Under the pieces are notes generated by a model, which was not told the DNA's origin, did not search any database, and was given only the letters and a program-made list of their open reading frames with translations. This document shows, piece by piece, positions 34,111 through 42,724 of a stretch of DNA of 64,000 nt. How positions within the stretch are numbered: the first letter of the stretch is position 1; each line of letters starts with the position of its first letter. Source of the DNA: Planococcus soli (GTDB lineage Bacteria; Bacillota; Bacilli; Bacillales_A; Planococcaceae); NCBI RefSeq assembly GCF_016881065.1, contig NZ_WXYN01000002.1, positions 33,665-97,664 on the forward strand, read 5' to 3'. The position numbers and the translations under genes were made by a program.

Positions 34111-35994
34111 ATGGTCAAAAAATATGATATCGCCATAATTGGAGCCGGTGCAGCTGGTCTGACAGCCGCTTTTACAGGAGCGGGGTTTTCCAAAAGCGTC
34201 GTGCTGATCGATAAGAATCTGCCAGGCGGAGAATGTACGTGGTCAGGCTGTATCCCAAGCAAGTCGTTGATCAACATCGCAAAAGAAGTCCATCACGCCA
34301 AAAAATATACGCCAAATTTGGAAGTTGATACATCGGTTGTCCTAAAAGATATCCAGGACGTGATCCAAAAAGTATACGCGGGTGAATCTCCGGATGTGCT
34401 GAAAAAATCCGGCATCGATTTCATTAACGGCTACGCCAAATTTGTCGGACCGCATGCCGTAGAAGTGGATGGCGAACGCATTGAAGCGAAAAAAATCATC
34501 CTTTCTACAGGCTCTTCTCCTATGGTTCCGCCTATCGACGGCTTAGATAACGTATCGTATTTAACGAATGAGACCATTTTCACACAGAAATCTTTTCCAA
34601 AAACAATGACCATTCTTGGTGGAGGCGCAATTGGCGTAGAATTGAGCCAGGCGCTGAACCGCATCGGCGTCCAAGTGACGCTTGTCGAAAAATTCGAGCG
34701 GATCTTGCCAAAAGACGAGGAAGAAATGGTCTTAATGATTCAGCAGCGCCTGATCGACGAAGGCGTAACCATCCATACAAGTGCCACCGCGGTTAAAGCT
34801 GAACAAAATGGCAGACAGATCAACTTAAAAATTGAGAAAGACGGCAACGAACAAACCATTTCGAGCGAAGGCCTATTGGTGGCACTCGGCCGCCAGGCAA
34901 ATGTAAAAGGCTATAACCTTGAAGGCGTTGGCATTGAATTTGATTCGAAAAGCATTCAAGTGGACGATCATTTAGAAACCACTGCCAAAGGCATTTATGC
35001 GATTGGCGACGTTGTCGGTCCTTACCAATTGTCGCATATGGCAAATGCTCAAGGAATCACGGCAACGCAAAACGCCATTTTGCCAATCAACCGAAAAATG
35101 GACTACGAGCATGTTACCTGGTGTACATACACCGACCCTGAACTGGGCAGATCGGGTATGTCCGAAGAAGAAGCGCGCGAAGAATACGGCGATTCCATTC
35201 GGGTATACGAACACGACTACGCGGATATTGACCGTGCCAATACGAAAAAAGACAGCATCGGCAAAGTGAAAATCATTCTGGATAAAAAAGGCTATATTTT
35301 AGGGGCAAGCATTCTGGGTGACCGAGCAGGTGAAATCATCAGCCAAATCCAGACCATCAAATCATTGCACATCAACCTAGGCAAATTATCGGGCGTGATT
35401 CATCCTTATCCGACATACAGCGAAGTGCTTGTGAAAATCGGCAAGAAGGTTTATGTAGACAATCTATTAAATCAGCCAGTCGTCAAAACTTTCAACAAAG
35501 CAAAAGAGGGAGAGTTGCCGGCAGATAAAATCGCCATTTTTGGAGTGGCTGCTGCAGCTGGACTCGGCATTGCCAACATGGCTATCAAAAATAATGTCAA
35601 ACCCAAACTGGGCGTAAAAAACGGCCGTCTGAAAAAAATGCCTTCAACACCGAATGCCGTGTCGTCCCAATCTATACCAAGAGACAAATACGTACCGGCA
35701 TTGCCGTATAACGGCAGCAAAAGCGACGCCAAAAAGAACTTGATCGGCATGCTGAAAGGCTATGAGGGGGTTGAAATCATTCAAAACGACGATAGCTACG
35801 TTTACGCCGTCGCCACTTCCAAAAAGATGAAATTCAAGGATGATATTGAGTTTTATTTTAACGATGCCGCTCAGTGGATTGAGTTCCGCTCTGCTTCGCG
35901 TGTCGGTTATTCAGATGCCGGCGTCAACCGCAAGCGCTACGATGAGATGAAAAACCGGTACATTAACATTTCGCGACATACCCGCAACTCATGA
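34111..35994 (+). CDS. Mercuric-reductase/lipoamide-dehydrogenase-like flavoprotein fused to DUF1499
   Basis: A 627-residue protein. Residues 1 to about 460 form a complete class I disulfide reductase: FAD loop IAIIGAGAAGLTAAF, redox pair in GGECTWSGCIPSKSL (Cys42 and Cys47), NAD(P)H loop ILGGGAIGVELSQAL, FAD motif YAIGDVVG, and the C-terminal HPYPTYSE with the His-Glu pair. A hydrophobic linker (IFGVAAAAGLGIANMAI) follows. Residues about 520 to 625 match DUF1499 (YVPALPYNGSKSDA, FYFNDAAQWIEFRSASRVGY, SDAGVNRKRYDEM). ATG 34111 is chosen for spacing to AAAGGA; ATG 34102 is possible. First gene of the ynj-like operon; overlaps the next gene by four bases. Confidence 0.87.
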   Translation: MVKKYDIAIIGAGAAGLTAAFTGAGFSKSVVLIDKNLPGGECTWSGCIPSKSLINIAKEVHHAKKYTPNLEVDTSVVLKDIQDVIQKVYAGESPDVLKKSGIDFINGYAKFVGPHAVEVDGERIEAKKIILSTGSSPMVPPIDGLDNVSYLTNETIFTQKSFPKTMTILGGGAIGVELSQALNRIGVQVTLVEKFERILPKDEEEMVLMIQQRLIDEGVTIHTSATAVKAEQNGRQINLKIEKDGNEQTISSEGLLVALGRQANVKGYNLEGVGIEFDSKSIQVDDHLETTAKGIYAIGDVVGPYQLSHMANAQGITATQNAILPINRKMDYEHVTWCTYTDPELGRSGMSEEEAREEYGDSIRVYEHDYADIDRANTKKDSIGKVKIILDKKGYILGASILGDRAGEIISQIQTIKSLHINLGKLSGVIHPYPTYSEVLVKIGKKVYVDNLLNQPVVKTFNKAKEGELPADKIAIFGVAAAAGLGIANMAIKNNVKPKLGVKNGRLKKMPSTPNAVSSQSIPRDKYVPALPYNGSKSDAKKNLIGMLKGYEGVEIIQNDDSYVYAVATSKKMKFKDDIEFYFNDAAQWIEFRSASRVGYSDAGVNRKRYDEMKNRYINISRHTRNS

Positions 35995-36647
35995 GCCCTA
36001 TAACGCTTCAAATAGGAAAATGGCTTTTGCTTGCGTCATTGGTCGGCCTGGTTTTCTGGCTGAGCCGGTCTGTTTTCGAAGTCGATGCCAATGACCTCCG
36101 CAGCTGGATTTTGTCATTTGGATTGTGGTCGCCCGTTATTTACATCCTGATTTATACAGTCAGGCCATTGATCTTCTTTCCGGCATCCGTCCTGTCGATT
36201 GCCGGAGGTTTAGCCTTCGGTGCTTGGCTGGGTACGCTTTACACGATCATCGGGGCAACACTTGGGGCATTGCTGTCGTTTTACGTGGCCAAAACCTTAG
36301 GCAAAAGCCTTGTACGCAAAGAATGGACCGGCAATGCCGCAAAAATTCAATCTCAGATGGAGCAAAATGGCTTTTTATACGTACTGCTGTTCAGGCTGAT
36401 TCCGGTCATTAATTTTGATTTGATCAGTTACACGGCAGCCCTTGCGAAAGTTCGATTTTCCTCCTTTGCGCTGGCAACTTTAATCGGCATTATTCCTGGT
36501 ACATTTGCCTATAATTTCTTGGGAAGCAGTTTTGTCAGCGGAAACCCACAGATCATCGTTTTGGCTGTAGTGATTTTTGTCATTTTGACAGTGGTCCCGA
36601 TTGTCATTCGAAATCGCTGGATGAAAAAACAGCCGCTCGATAAGTAA
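35991..36647 (+). CDS. TVP38/TMEM64 (VTT domain) membrane protein, YdjX/YdjZ-like
   Basis: A 218-residue membrane protein with five to six helices and the VTT-domain core (VRPLIFFPASVLSIAGGLAF, GTLYTIIGATLGALLSFYVA, FRLIPVINFDLISYTAAL). The related eukaryotic proteins move lipids between leaflets; DedA-type bacterial proteins recycle undecaprenyl phosphate. The ATG overlaps the previous stop (ATGA), so translation is coupled. Enteric ydjX and ydjZ, of the same family, sit with ynjABCD. Substrate unknown. Confidence 0.88.
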   Translation: MSPITLQIGKWLLLASLVGLVFWLSRSVFEVDANDLRSWILSFGLWSPVIYILIYTVRPLIFFPASVLSIAGGLAFGAWLGTLYTIIGATLGALLSFYVAKTLGKSLVRKEWTGNAAKIQSQMEQNGFLYVLLFRLIPVINFDLISYTAALAKVRFSSFALATLIGIIPGTFAYNFLGSSFVSGNPQIIVLAVVIFVILTVVPIVIRNRWMKKQPLDK

Positions 36648-36681
36648 AGAAGTTTATCAATAGATTTAGGAAGTGGAAGAA

Positions 36682-37926
36682 ATGAAAAAATTTTTATTAA
36701 TAGTACCTGGCTTGTTGGCACTTTCGCTCGCAGGATGTTCTGAGGAATCCGAAAGCAGTGCAGAAAGCATTGACAATTTGTTGACAAGCGACTGGCAGGA
36801 AATTTCTGATGCTGCCGCAAGCCAGGAAGTCAATATGTACATGTGGGGCGGCAATGACAACATCAACCGCTACCTCGACGAATGGGTGGCTCCCCGCCTG
36901 AAAGAAGACCATGGCGTTGAGCTGAACCGTGTGCCGATGAACGATTCACAGGACATCATCAATCAGTTGGTTGATGAAAAATCTGCCGGCAAAAACGATG
37001 GCAGCATGGACATCATTTGGATCAACGGCGAAAATTTCAAAGCCGCCAAAGACAACGAATTGCTGTGGGGGGATTTTACCAGCCAGTTGCCGAGTTTCAA
37101 TGACTATATTGATCAGGAAGCTCCTGAGATTGCAGCTGATTTCGGGGAACCTGTGGATGGCCTGGAAGCGCCGTGGGGGAAAGCGCAATTTGTATTTGTC
37201 CATGATGAAAATAAATCAGCAACGCCTCCGAAATCGATGGACGAGCTGGCCGTCTGGGTTCAGGACAATCCCGGGCAGTTCACTTACCCGGCGTTGCCTG
37301 ACTTTACAGGCAGTGCCTTTATCCGCCACGTGCTTTATGAAACAACCGGCGGGTACGAGCAATACCAGCAGCCTGCTGCTGACATCGACGACCTGGAAGA
37401 TCGATTGGAGCCGATGTGGCAATACTTGAACAGCATTGAACCATACTTATGGCGTGAAGGGGAAACGTATCCGGAAAGCTTGGCCAAACAGGACCAGTTA
37501 TATGCGAGCGGGGAGATCGGCATGACAATGAGCTACGACCCGGCTCTCGCAGCGAGTGAAGTGCTGAAAGGCCGATTCCCTGAATCGACCCGCACGTTTG
37601 TGCTTGACGGGGGGACGCTTTCCAATACACATTTCCTGTCGATTCCATTCAATTCTTCTGCAAAAGCTGGAGCGATGGTAGCAATCAATGAAATGATGTC
37701 ACCAGAAGCCCAGACCGCAAAATTGTCTCCTGAAAACTGGGGCGATTTGTCGGCTTTGGATTTGGAAAAATTGTCGCCAGAGCAGCAACAAGCTATGAAT
37801 GATGTGGATTTGGGTGAAGCTACACTGCCGCTGGACGAGCTGGAAAACCATCAGTTGCCTGAACTGTCAGCGGATTACATCGAAATTATCGAAAAAGGAT
37901 GGATGGAACATGTGGCAAAAGACTAG
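36682..37926 (+). CDS. ynjB: ABC transporter substrate-binding lipoprotein, YnjB-like
   Basis: A 414-residue binding protein. Signal MKKFLLIVPGLLALSLAGC ends in a lipobox. The mature part begins near WQEISDAAASQEVNMYMWGG and continues NDNINRYLDEWVAPRL, which fits the YnjB group within the iron/thiamine/polyamine-type type 2 binding proteins; YPALPDFTGSAFIRHVLYE is another group signature. ATG 36682 follows AGGAAGTGG and is preferred to GTG 36673. The ligand of YnjB has not been established to my knowledge. The next gene overlaps its end by 17 bases. Confidence 0.87.
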   Translation: MKKFLLIVPGLLALSLAGCSEESESSAESIDNLLTSDWQEISDAAASQEVNMYMWGGNDNINRYLDEWVAPRLKEDHGVELNRVPMNDSQDIINQLVDEKSAGKNDGSMDIIWINGENFKAAKDNELLWGDFTSQLPSFNDYIDQEAPEIAADFGEPVDGLEAPWGKAQFVFVHDENKSATPPKSMDELAVWVQDNPGQFTYPALPDFTGSAFIRHVLYETTGGYEQYQQPAADIDDLEDRLEPMWQYLNSIEPYLWREGETYPESLAKQDQLYASGEIGMTMSYDPALAASEVLKGRFPESTRTFVLDGGTLSNTHFLSIPFNSSAKAGAMVAINEMMSPEAQTAKLSPENWGDLSALDLEKLSPEQQQAMNDVDLGEATLPLDELENHQLPELSADYIEIIEKGWMEHVAKD

Positions 37927-38794
37927 ACCCTATCTTTTGCTGCTGCCAGCCATCGGCACCATCGTCCTCCTGTTTTTTGGAGGACTTTTTGATGGGCTTT
38001 TGAAAAGTCTGGGCTATTTTCCGGCAATAGGCGAAACGCGCTTTGAAATGACTGCCTACACGAACCTGTTCCAGTCATCCGAGTTTTGGGAATCGCTCAT
38101 TTTGACAATTAGAGTAGCCGCCCTGTCGTCGATATTTGCCGCAGTGTTGGGAGCAGCGATTGCGGTTTCGCTGTTTATGCTGAAGGAATCTTCGAAATCA
38201 GGAGCAAGCCAAGTTTGGCACCGGCTGTTTCAGCTGCCTTTGACCATTCCGCATTTGGTCGGAGGCTATATCATTGTCCTTCTCTTTATGCAAAGCGGAT
38301 TTTTGTCAAAAATTCTTGCTTCTGCCGGTTTAATTGATGAAATCACTGATTTCCCAGTGTTGGTGAATGATCCGTTTGGCTGGGGGATTATTTTAACCTA
38401 TGCCTGGAAAGAAGCTCCTTTTGTATCGCTGATGATCTATCCAGTACTGTCTCGCATTCATCGTTCGTGGCGAGATGTTGCACGTGTGTATGGTGCTGGC
38501 AGCTGGAATTTCATCCGAGAAATTGTCCTTCCGGTGATGCTGCCTGCGTGGACAATTGCGACGTTTATTGTATTTGTCTTCACTTTTTCAGCTTTTGAAG
38601 TGCCATTTTTGCTTGGGGTCACGTACCCGAGCATGCTGCCGGTTTACTCTTATCAGCTGTATACGAGTGGGACCTTGGCTGACCGGCCAGAAGCGCTGGC
38701 CGTCAACATCATACTGGCAGCTTTAACCATATTGCTGGGGCTCGTCGTTTATTACTTCAGCAAGCGCTGGAATGTGTTAAAGGGGTGGGATTGA
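37910..38794 (+). CDS. ABC transporter permease, first of pair (YnjC N-half-like)
   Basis: A 294-residue permease with six helices and the conserved EAA-like cytoplasmic loop (WRDVARVYGAGSWNFIREIV). ATG 37910 after AAAAGGATGG is used; the in-frame ATG at 37799 would overlap ynjB by 128 bases. In enteric bacteria YnjC is one protein of about 510 residues; here the two halves are separate genes. Start overlaps ynjB, stop overlaps the next permease by one base. Confidence 0.88.
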   Translation: MWQKTRPYLLLLPAIGTIVLLFFGGLFDGLLKSLGYFPAIGETRFEMTAYTNLFQSSEFWESLILTIRVAALSSIFAAVLGAAIAVSLFMLKESSKSGASQVWHRLFQLPLTIPHLVGGYIIVLLFMQSGFLSKILASAGLIDEITDFPVLVNDPFGWGIILTYAWKEAPFVSLMIYPVLSRIHRSWRDVARVYGAGSWNFIREIVLPVMLPAWTIATFIVFVFTFSAFEVPFLLGVTYPSMLPVYSYQLYTSGTLADRPEALAVNIILAALTILLGLVVYYFSKRWNVLKGWD

Positions 38795-39609
38795 TGAGAA
38801 GCCCGCGCCGTTTATTGAATTCGATTTTATTCCTATTGTTATTCATCGTCATCGGCCTGCCATTCGTCCCGTTAATCCTGTCGAGCGTGTCTTTTGGGTG
38901 GCAGTGGCCAAATGTACTTCCTGATTCATTCAGCTTTCGCGCCTGGGAATATGTGCTCGCTGACAGTTCAGGTACCTGGTCGGCAGTAGGAACCAGCTTA
39001 CTGGTCGCTTTTATCGTCACAGCAGTGAATCTGCTGCTCGCTGTACCCGCTGCCAATGCGCTGGTACGCAATTCTTTCCGTGGCAAATGGCTGATGGAAG
39101 CGATCATTTTTGCGCCAATTGTCATTCCGCCATTTGTCGCAGTGATGGGCATCCATTTAACCTTTTTGCGTCTCGGTCTGACTGAAACCATATTGGGCGT
39201 CGTTTTGGCACATATTTCACCAACTTTGCCTTATATGGTGCGCGCGATCATGATCAGTTACAATACTTTGTCGGTCGACTGGGAGAACCAGGCACGCATG
39301 CTCGGTGCTGGACCGATTTCCCGCTTTGTCCATGTCGTATTGCCTCATTTATTGCCGGGCATTGCAGCAGGGGCAAGTTTGAGCATTCTGATTTCCTTAA
39401 GCCAGTACTTGATCACGTTCATCATCGGCTCTGGCCAGGTTGTTACGTTGCCGATCTTGCTGTTTCCGTTTATCAGCGGAGGAGATCCAGCGATTGCCTC
39501 AGCTTTTTCCTTGCTCTATGCCGGTATTGCTGTCTTGACGCTGTTGGGGATGGATCTGGCGTTGAAGAAATACTACCAAAATAAGAAAGCCGCTACAGCG
39601 AAGGGGTAA
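38794..39609 (+). CDS. ABC transporter permease, second of pair
   Basis: A 271-residue permease with six helices and the EAA loop WENQARMLGAGPISRFVHVV. ATG 38794 overlaps the previous TGA by one base, following AAAGGGGTGGG. It forms a heterodimer with the preceding permease. Its C-terminus is basic (KKYYQNKKAATAKG). The ATPase gene follows after 11 bases. Confidence 0.9.
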   Translation: MRSPRRLLNSILFLLLFIVIGLPFVPLILSSVSFGWQWPNVLPDSFSFRAWEYVLADSSGTWSAVGTSLLVAFIVTAVNLLLAVPAANALVRNSFRGKWLMEAIIFAPIVIPPFVAVMGIHLTFLRLGLTETILGVVLAHISPTLPYMVRAIMISYNTLSVDWENQARMLGAGPISRFVHVVLPHLLPGIAAGASLSILISLSQYLITFIIGSGQVVTLPILLFPFISGGDPAIASAFSLLYAGIAVLTLLGMDLALKKYYQNKKAATAKG

Positions 39610-39620
39610 GGAGTGAAAAT

Positions 39621-40697
39621 ATGAGTGACTTGCGCATTATCAATATTGAAAAGCAATACCCGCAAACCAAACAACAAAAAGATCCTGCCTTTTCTCTGCA
39701 GCCAGTTGCACTTACCATTAAAGAAGGCGAATTTTTCTCCTTGCTTGGCCCTTCCGGATGCGGCAAGACGACTCTTTTGAAATTAATCGCGGGACTGATA
39801 CCCGCAGACAATGGAGAGATCTGGGTTGGCGATGATCACTTAACGGCTGTTGCTCCGGAAGCCCGAAGATTTGCCATGGTGTTTCAGCAATCCCTGTTGT
39901 TTCCGCACATGACAGTTGAAGACAATGTAGCATTCGGTTTAAAAATGCAAAAAATCAGCAAAAGGGAGCGGCTGGCTGATGCGCAAAGCATGCTGGAGCA
40001 TGTTGGGCTCGGTGGATACGGCAGCCGCTTTCCTGACGAATTGAGCGGGGGACAGCAGCAGCGCGTAGCCTTGGCACGGGCTTTGGTTGCCAAACCGCGC
40101 TTATTGCTGATGGATGAACCGTTCAGTGCACTGGACCCAAGTCTTCGCGAGGAGATGAGGGAGCTGCTCCGCAGCGTCCAAAAAGAGTTCCATGTTACCG
40201 TCCTGTTTGTTACCCATGACCGAGAAGAAGCATTTTATTTGTCGGATCGAATTGGTGTGATGAGTGAAGGAAGGCTTCTGCAAATCGGCAAGCCGAAGGA
40301 AATTTACGAACAGCCTGTTAATGTGGAAGTTGCTTCATTTTTGGGACTAAAAAACATTATCAGAGGAACGGTTGCAAATAACCACTTTATTTCCAATGAT
40401 CAAAGTTTCGAATTTCCTATTCAGTCATCTATTCAAACCAGTCAAAGTGTATTGATTATTCGCCCGGAGACGATTCGGCCAGTTTCAGAAAACATGGTTG
40501 AAATTCTGGGATGCGTTTATTTCAAGGGAGTCATTCATCATAAAATATTCAGTCATGGTTATTATTCAGTAAAGGTTCGAATAGGAGAGCATTTACTGAT
40601 TTGCAATTTCACCAGTCAAGAGGCCGAAAAAATGAACCCTGAACAGCCAATAGACTTAATGATCAACAGCGAAGATATGCGGTTTGTAAACGGTTGA
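39621..40697 (+). CDS. ABC transporter ATP-binding protein
   Basis: A 358-residue ATPase. Walker A GPSGCGKTTLLK, signature LSGGQQQRVALARAL, Walker B LLLMDEPFSALD and switch FVTHDREEAF are all intact. The C-terminal 110 residues look like a TOBE-type regulatory domain as in iron/spermidine/molybdate importers (QSVLIIRPETIRPV). Enteric YnjD is about 217 residues without this extension. GGAGTG before ATG 39621. Last gene of the operon. Confidence 0.92.
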   Translation: MSDLRIINIEKQYPQTKQQKDPAFSLQPVALTIKEGEFFSLLGPSGCGKTTLLKLIAGLIPADNGEIWVGDDHLTAVAPEARRFAMVFQQSLLFPHMTVEDNVAFGLKMQKISKRERLADAQSMLEHVGLGGYGSRFPDELSGGQQQRVALARALVAKPRLLLMDEPFSALDPSLREEMRELLRSVQKEFHVTVLFVTHDREEAFYLSDRIGVMSEGRLLQIGKPKEIYEQPVNVEVASFLGLKNIIRGTVANNHFISNDQSFEFPIQSSIQTSQSVLIIRPETIRPVSENMVEILGCVYFKGVIHHKIFSHGYYSVKVRIGEHLLICNFTSQEAEKMNPEQPIDLMINSEDMRFVNG

Positions 40698-40717
40698 ATA
40701 GTTGAATAGAAAATAAA

Positions 40718-40756
40718 AAAAGACTTGCAACCACCAAGCTGAGCAAGTCTTTTTTA
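40718..40756. terminator. Bidirectional intrinsic terminator
   Basis: AGACTTGC (40721-40728) pairs with GCAAGTCT (40743-40750), with A-run before and T6 after; ends the ynj-like operon. Confidence 0.85.
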
Positions 40757-40855
40757 TTCATATAATGATTTTTCGAATTAATTTATTCATGCTGTTATTC
40801 GTTAGCTATTGATGCGCAATTTGGGTAGGTGAATATTTAATGAATAATCCAGTAT

Positions 40856-42142
40856 TTAACAACAGCTGTTTTCAGCGTTTGCTCCTACGATTGTGAAAGA
40901 AAGCGGACGACTGCTGCAGACACCGGTTTCCGGAAGATCCAGTTCTACACGTTTGGCGGCTTCCACGTCACCTGAAAGATGGGCCACTACAGAACGCGCT
41001 TGCTCAAATCCGGTGGCCATCAGAAAAGTAGGGGCACGTCCGTAGCTTTTGGCTCCGATGATATAGAAGTCTTTCTCTGGCTGACGCAGCTCCTGCTCAC
41101 CGTGCGGCCGCACGGTGCCGCAGCTATGGACGTTCGGATCGATGAGCGGTGCCAGCGCTGGAACACTTTCAAGTGCGGGATCGAAGGCATAGCGAATCTC
41201 GCGCAAGAGTTCAAAATTCGGATGGGCACCTGTATTGGCAACAACTCGGTCAAATGGACCAAGTTTAAACGTGTGGCCGTTTTGTTCGGCACGCAACACG
41301 AGATGCTCCTGGTCCAAGTCTACAGATTGGATCAAGCATGAAGTTTGTACATCTATTTGTCCTTTATCCAGTAGGGCTTTTACGCGTTGCCCGAGAGCAC
41401 CTCGTTCTGGCAAATGATCAGCCTCACCACCGCCCAATGCTTGTTCAATGGATGTTTTTCGGACAATCCAGGTGATATGCGTTTCTGGAAAGTTCTCCTT
41501 CAGTGCCACAAGCTCCAACAGGGAATTTAAAGCGGAATGGCCGCTCCCTACCACAGCAACATGCTTATTCTTAAAGCGTTTTTGGTCAGCTCCAAGAATG
41601 TCTGGAATGCCGGTATCCACTCCTGCTATAGCTCCAGGTGCACCGCCGGACACTACTGGGTTAGGGTTTTGCCAAGTACCGGTCGCGTCGATCACTGCCC
41701 GCGCGAGTATCTTTTCTCGAGTACCTGATCCGTTTTCAACAACCAGTTCAAAGGGTTTTTCCTCACGGGCTGCTGACTTCATTTTATCCAGTCCCTGCCG
41801 TTGGATGTGGATGACGCGGCTGTTTAAGTGAATAGAGGGCTCGAGTTCTGGCAATTGGCCAAGCGGCTGCAAATAAAGTCTGGCAACTTCTTCTCCAGTA
41901 GGAAGCCCGTTGGAATCCGGCAATGCCAATCCATGCTTTTCGAATAGTTTTTTAGACGCAGCATCGATATTGTAGCGCCACGTCGAGAACAACCGGACAT
42001 GGCCATACTGGAGAAAATGGGTGCCGAGTGCGGGACCTGCTTCAAATAACACAAACGGTTGCTGATACTGGACCAGGTGGGCAGCTGCTGCTAGTCCTGC
42101 AGGTCCGCCGCCGATGATTGCTACGGGTAAAGTGGTGATCAT
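40856..42142 (-). CDS. FAD/NAD(P)-binding oxidoreductase of the arsenic locus (ArsO-like)
   Basis: A 428-residue flavoprotein. FAD loop VAIIGGGPAGLAAAAHL, NAD(P)H loop VAVVGSGHSALNSLLEL, and ATG motif VIDATGTWQNPNP are present, as in flavin-dependent monooxygenases. The C-terminus ends ...VGANAENSCC, with VCSSR shortly before, so thiols sit at the very end. AAGGAGTG precedes ATG 42142. It lies downstream of a leftward ArsR gene and back-to-back with the ars operon, so regulation by arsenite is likely. The exact reaction is unknown; arsenic-linked monooxygenase (ArsO) or thiol reductase are options. Confidence 0.8.
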   Translation of the reverse strand: MITTLPVAIIGGGPAGLAAAAHLVQYQQPFVLFEAGPALGTHFLQYGHVRLFSTWRYNIDAASKKLFEKHGLALPDSNGLPTGEEVARLYLQPLGQLPELEPSIHLNSRVIHIQRQGLDKMKSAAREEKPFELVVENGSGTREKILARAVIDATGTWQNPNPVVSGGAPGAIAGVDTGIPDILGADQKRFKNKHVAVVGSGHSALNSLLELVALKENFPETHITWIVRKTSIEQALGGGEADHLPERGALGQRVKALLDKGQIDVQTSCLIQSVDLDQEHLVLRAEQNGHTFKLGPFDRVVANTGAHPNFELLREIRYAFDPALESVPALAPLIDPNVHSCGTVRPHGEQELRQPEKDFYIIGAKSYGRAPTFLMATGFEQARSVVAHLSGDVEAAKRVELDLPETGVCSSRPLSFTIVGANAENSCC

Positions 42143-42237
42143 TATTAAACACTCCTTCTATAGTATAAGTTTTCTTTTAATGACGCTGTTACACATATTC
42201 ACACTAATTTGGTGTGCGGTTATGGGGTATTTAAATA

Positions 42238-42552
42238 TCAGGATCTGATTGTATGGACAAGCTCTTCAGGCAAAAGCCGCTCCAGTTCAGTATTCTCCAG
42301 AGCATAATAACTCCATGTTCCTTTTGTTTCCTTCGTTACAAGGCTGGCATTCAACAAGATTTTCAGATGATACGACAATTTTGATTGGGGCATAGCCATT
42401 TCATCAACCAAATCACAAACACAAACCGATCCTTTTTGACCAATTAGCTTCAGTAGTTCCAGCCGCTTTGGATCGGCAAGGGCTTTGAATTTTTGAGCAT
42501 AGACTTCGTATGTTGTATGAATCGCTGCTGTGTGTTCCAGTTGTTGAGCCAT
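42238..42552 (-). CDS. ArsR/SmtB family repressor
   Basis: A 104-residue winged-helix repressor. The recognition region is MAMPQSKLSYHLKILLNASL. The metal site GSVCVCDLVDE has the Cys-x-Cys pair of ArsR proteins that bind As(III). ATG 42552 after GTGGGGATT is used; the longer in-frame reading lacks a ribosome site. It precedes the flavoprotein by 95 bases on the same strand and probably controls it, acting on the palindromes at 42572-42590 and 42627-42652. Confidence 0.9.
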   Translation of the reverse strand: MAQQLEHTAAIHTTYEVYAQKFKALADPKRLELLKLIGQKGSVCVCDLVDEMAMPQSKLSYHLKILLNASLVTKETKGTWSYYALENTELERLLPEELVHTIRS

Positions 42553-42571
42553 TCTAATCCCCACTTTCTTT

Positions 42572-42590
42572 AAATCAATTTTATTTGATG
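42572..42590. promoter_or_regulatory. Candidate ArsR operator copy near the leftward start
   Basis: AAATCA (42572-42577) and TTGATG (42585-42590) form a shorter copy of the palindrome at 42627-42652; it lies about 20 bases upstream of the leftward arsR start. Confidence 0.4.
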
Positions 42591-42626
42591 AATTAAGTGT
42601 AATCTCACTTTTATTCCATTGCAAGT

Positions 42627-42652
42627 TATAAATCAGTTTTTTTTGATTTATA
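42627..42652. promoter_or_regulatory. Candidate ArsR operator for the leftward unit
   Basis: TATAAATCA (42627-42635) and TGATTTATA (42644-42652) form a perfect 9-bp palindrome with an 8-base centre, the size of ArsR/SmtB sites. It differs clearly from the palindrome at 42679. Confidence 0.6.
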
Positions 42653-42672
42653 GTGAAAGTCTTCTATCACGA

Positions 42673-42702
42673 TTGACTTATATAACTGAATCGTTATATA
42701 CT
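42673..42702 (+). promoter_or_regulatory. ars promoter with embedded ArsR operator
   Basis: TTGACT (42673-42678) and TATACT (42697-42702), 18 bp apart, form the promoter. Between them TATATAAC (42679-42686) and GTTATATA (42693-42700) make a perfect 8-bp palindrome with a 6-base centre. A repressor bound here would block polymerase directly. Confidence 0.75.
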
Positions 42703-42724
42703 AAGCGCGAAGGAGTGGATCCGA

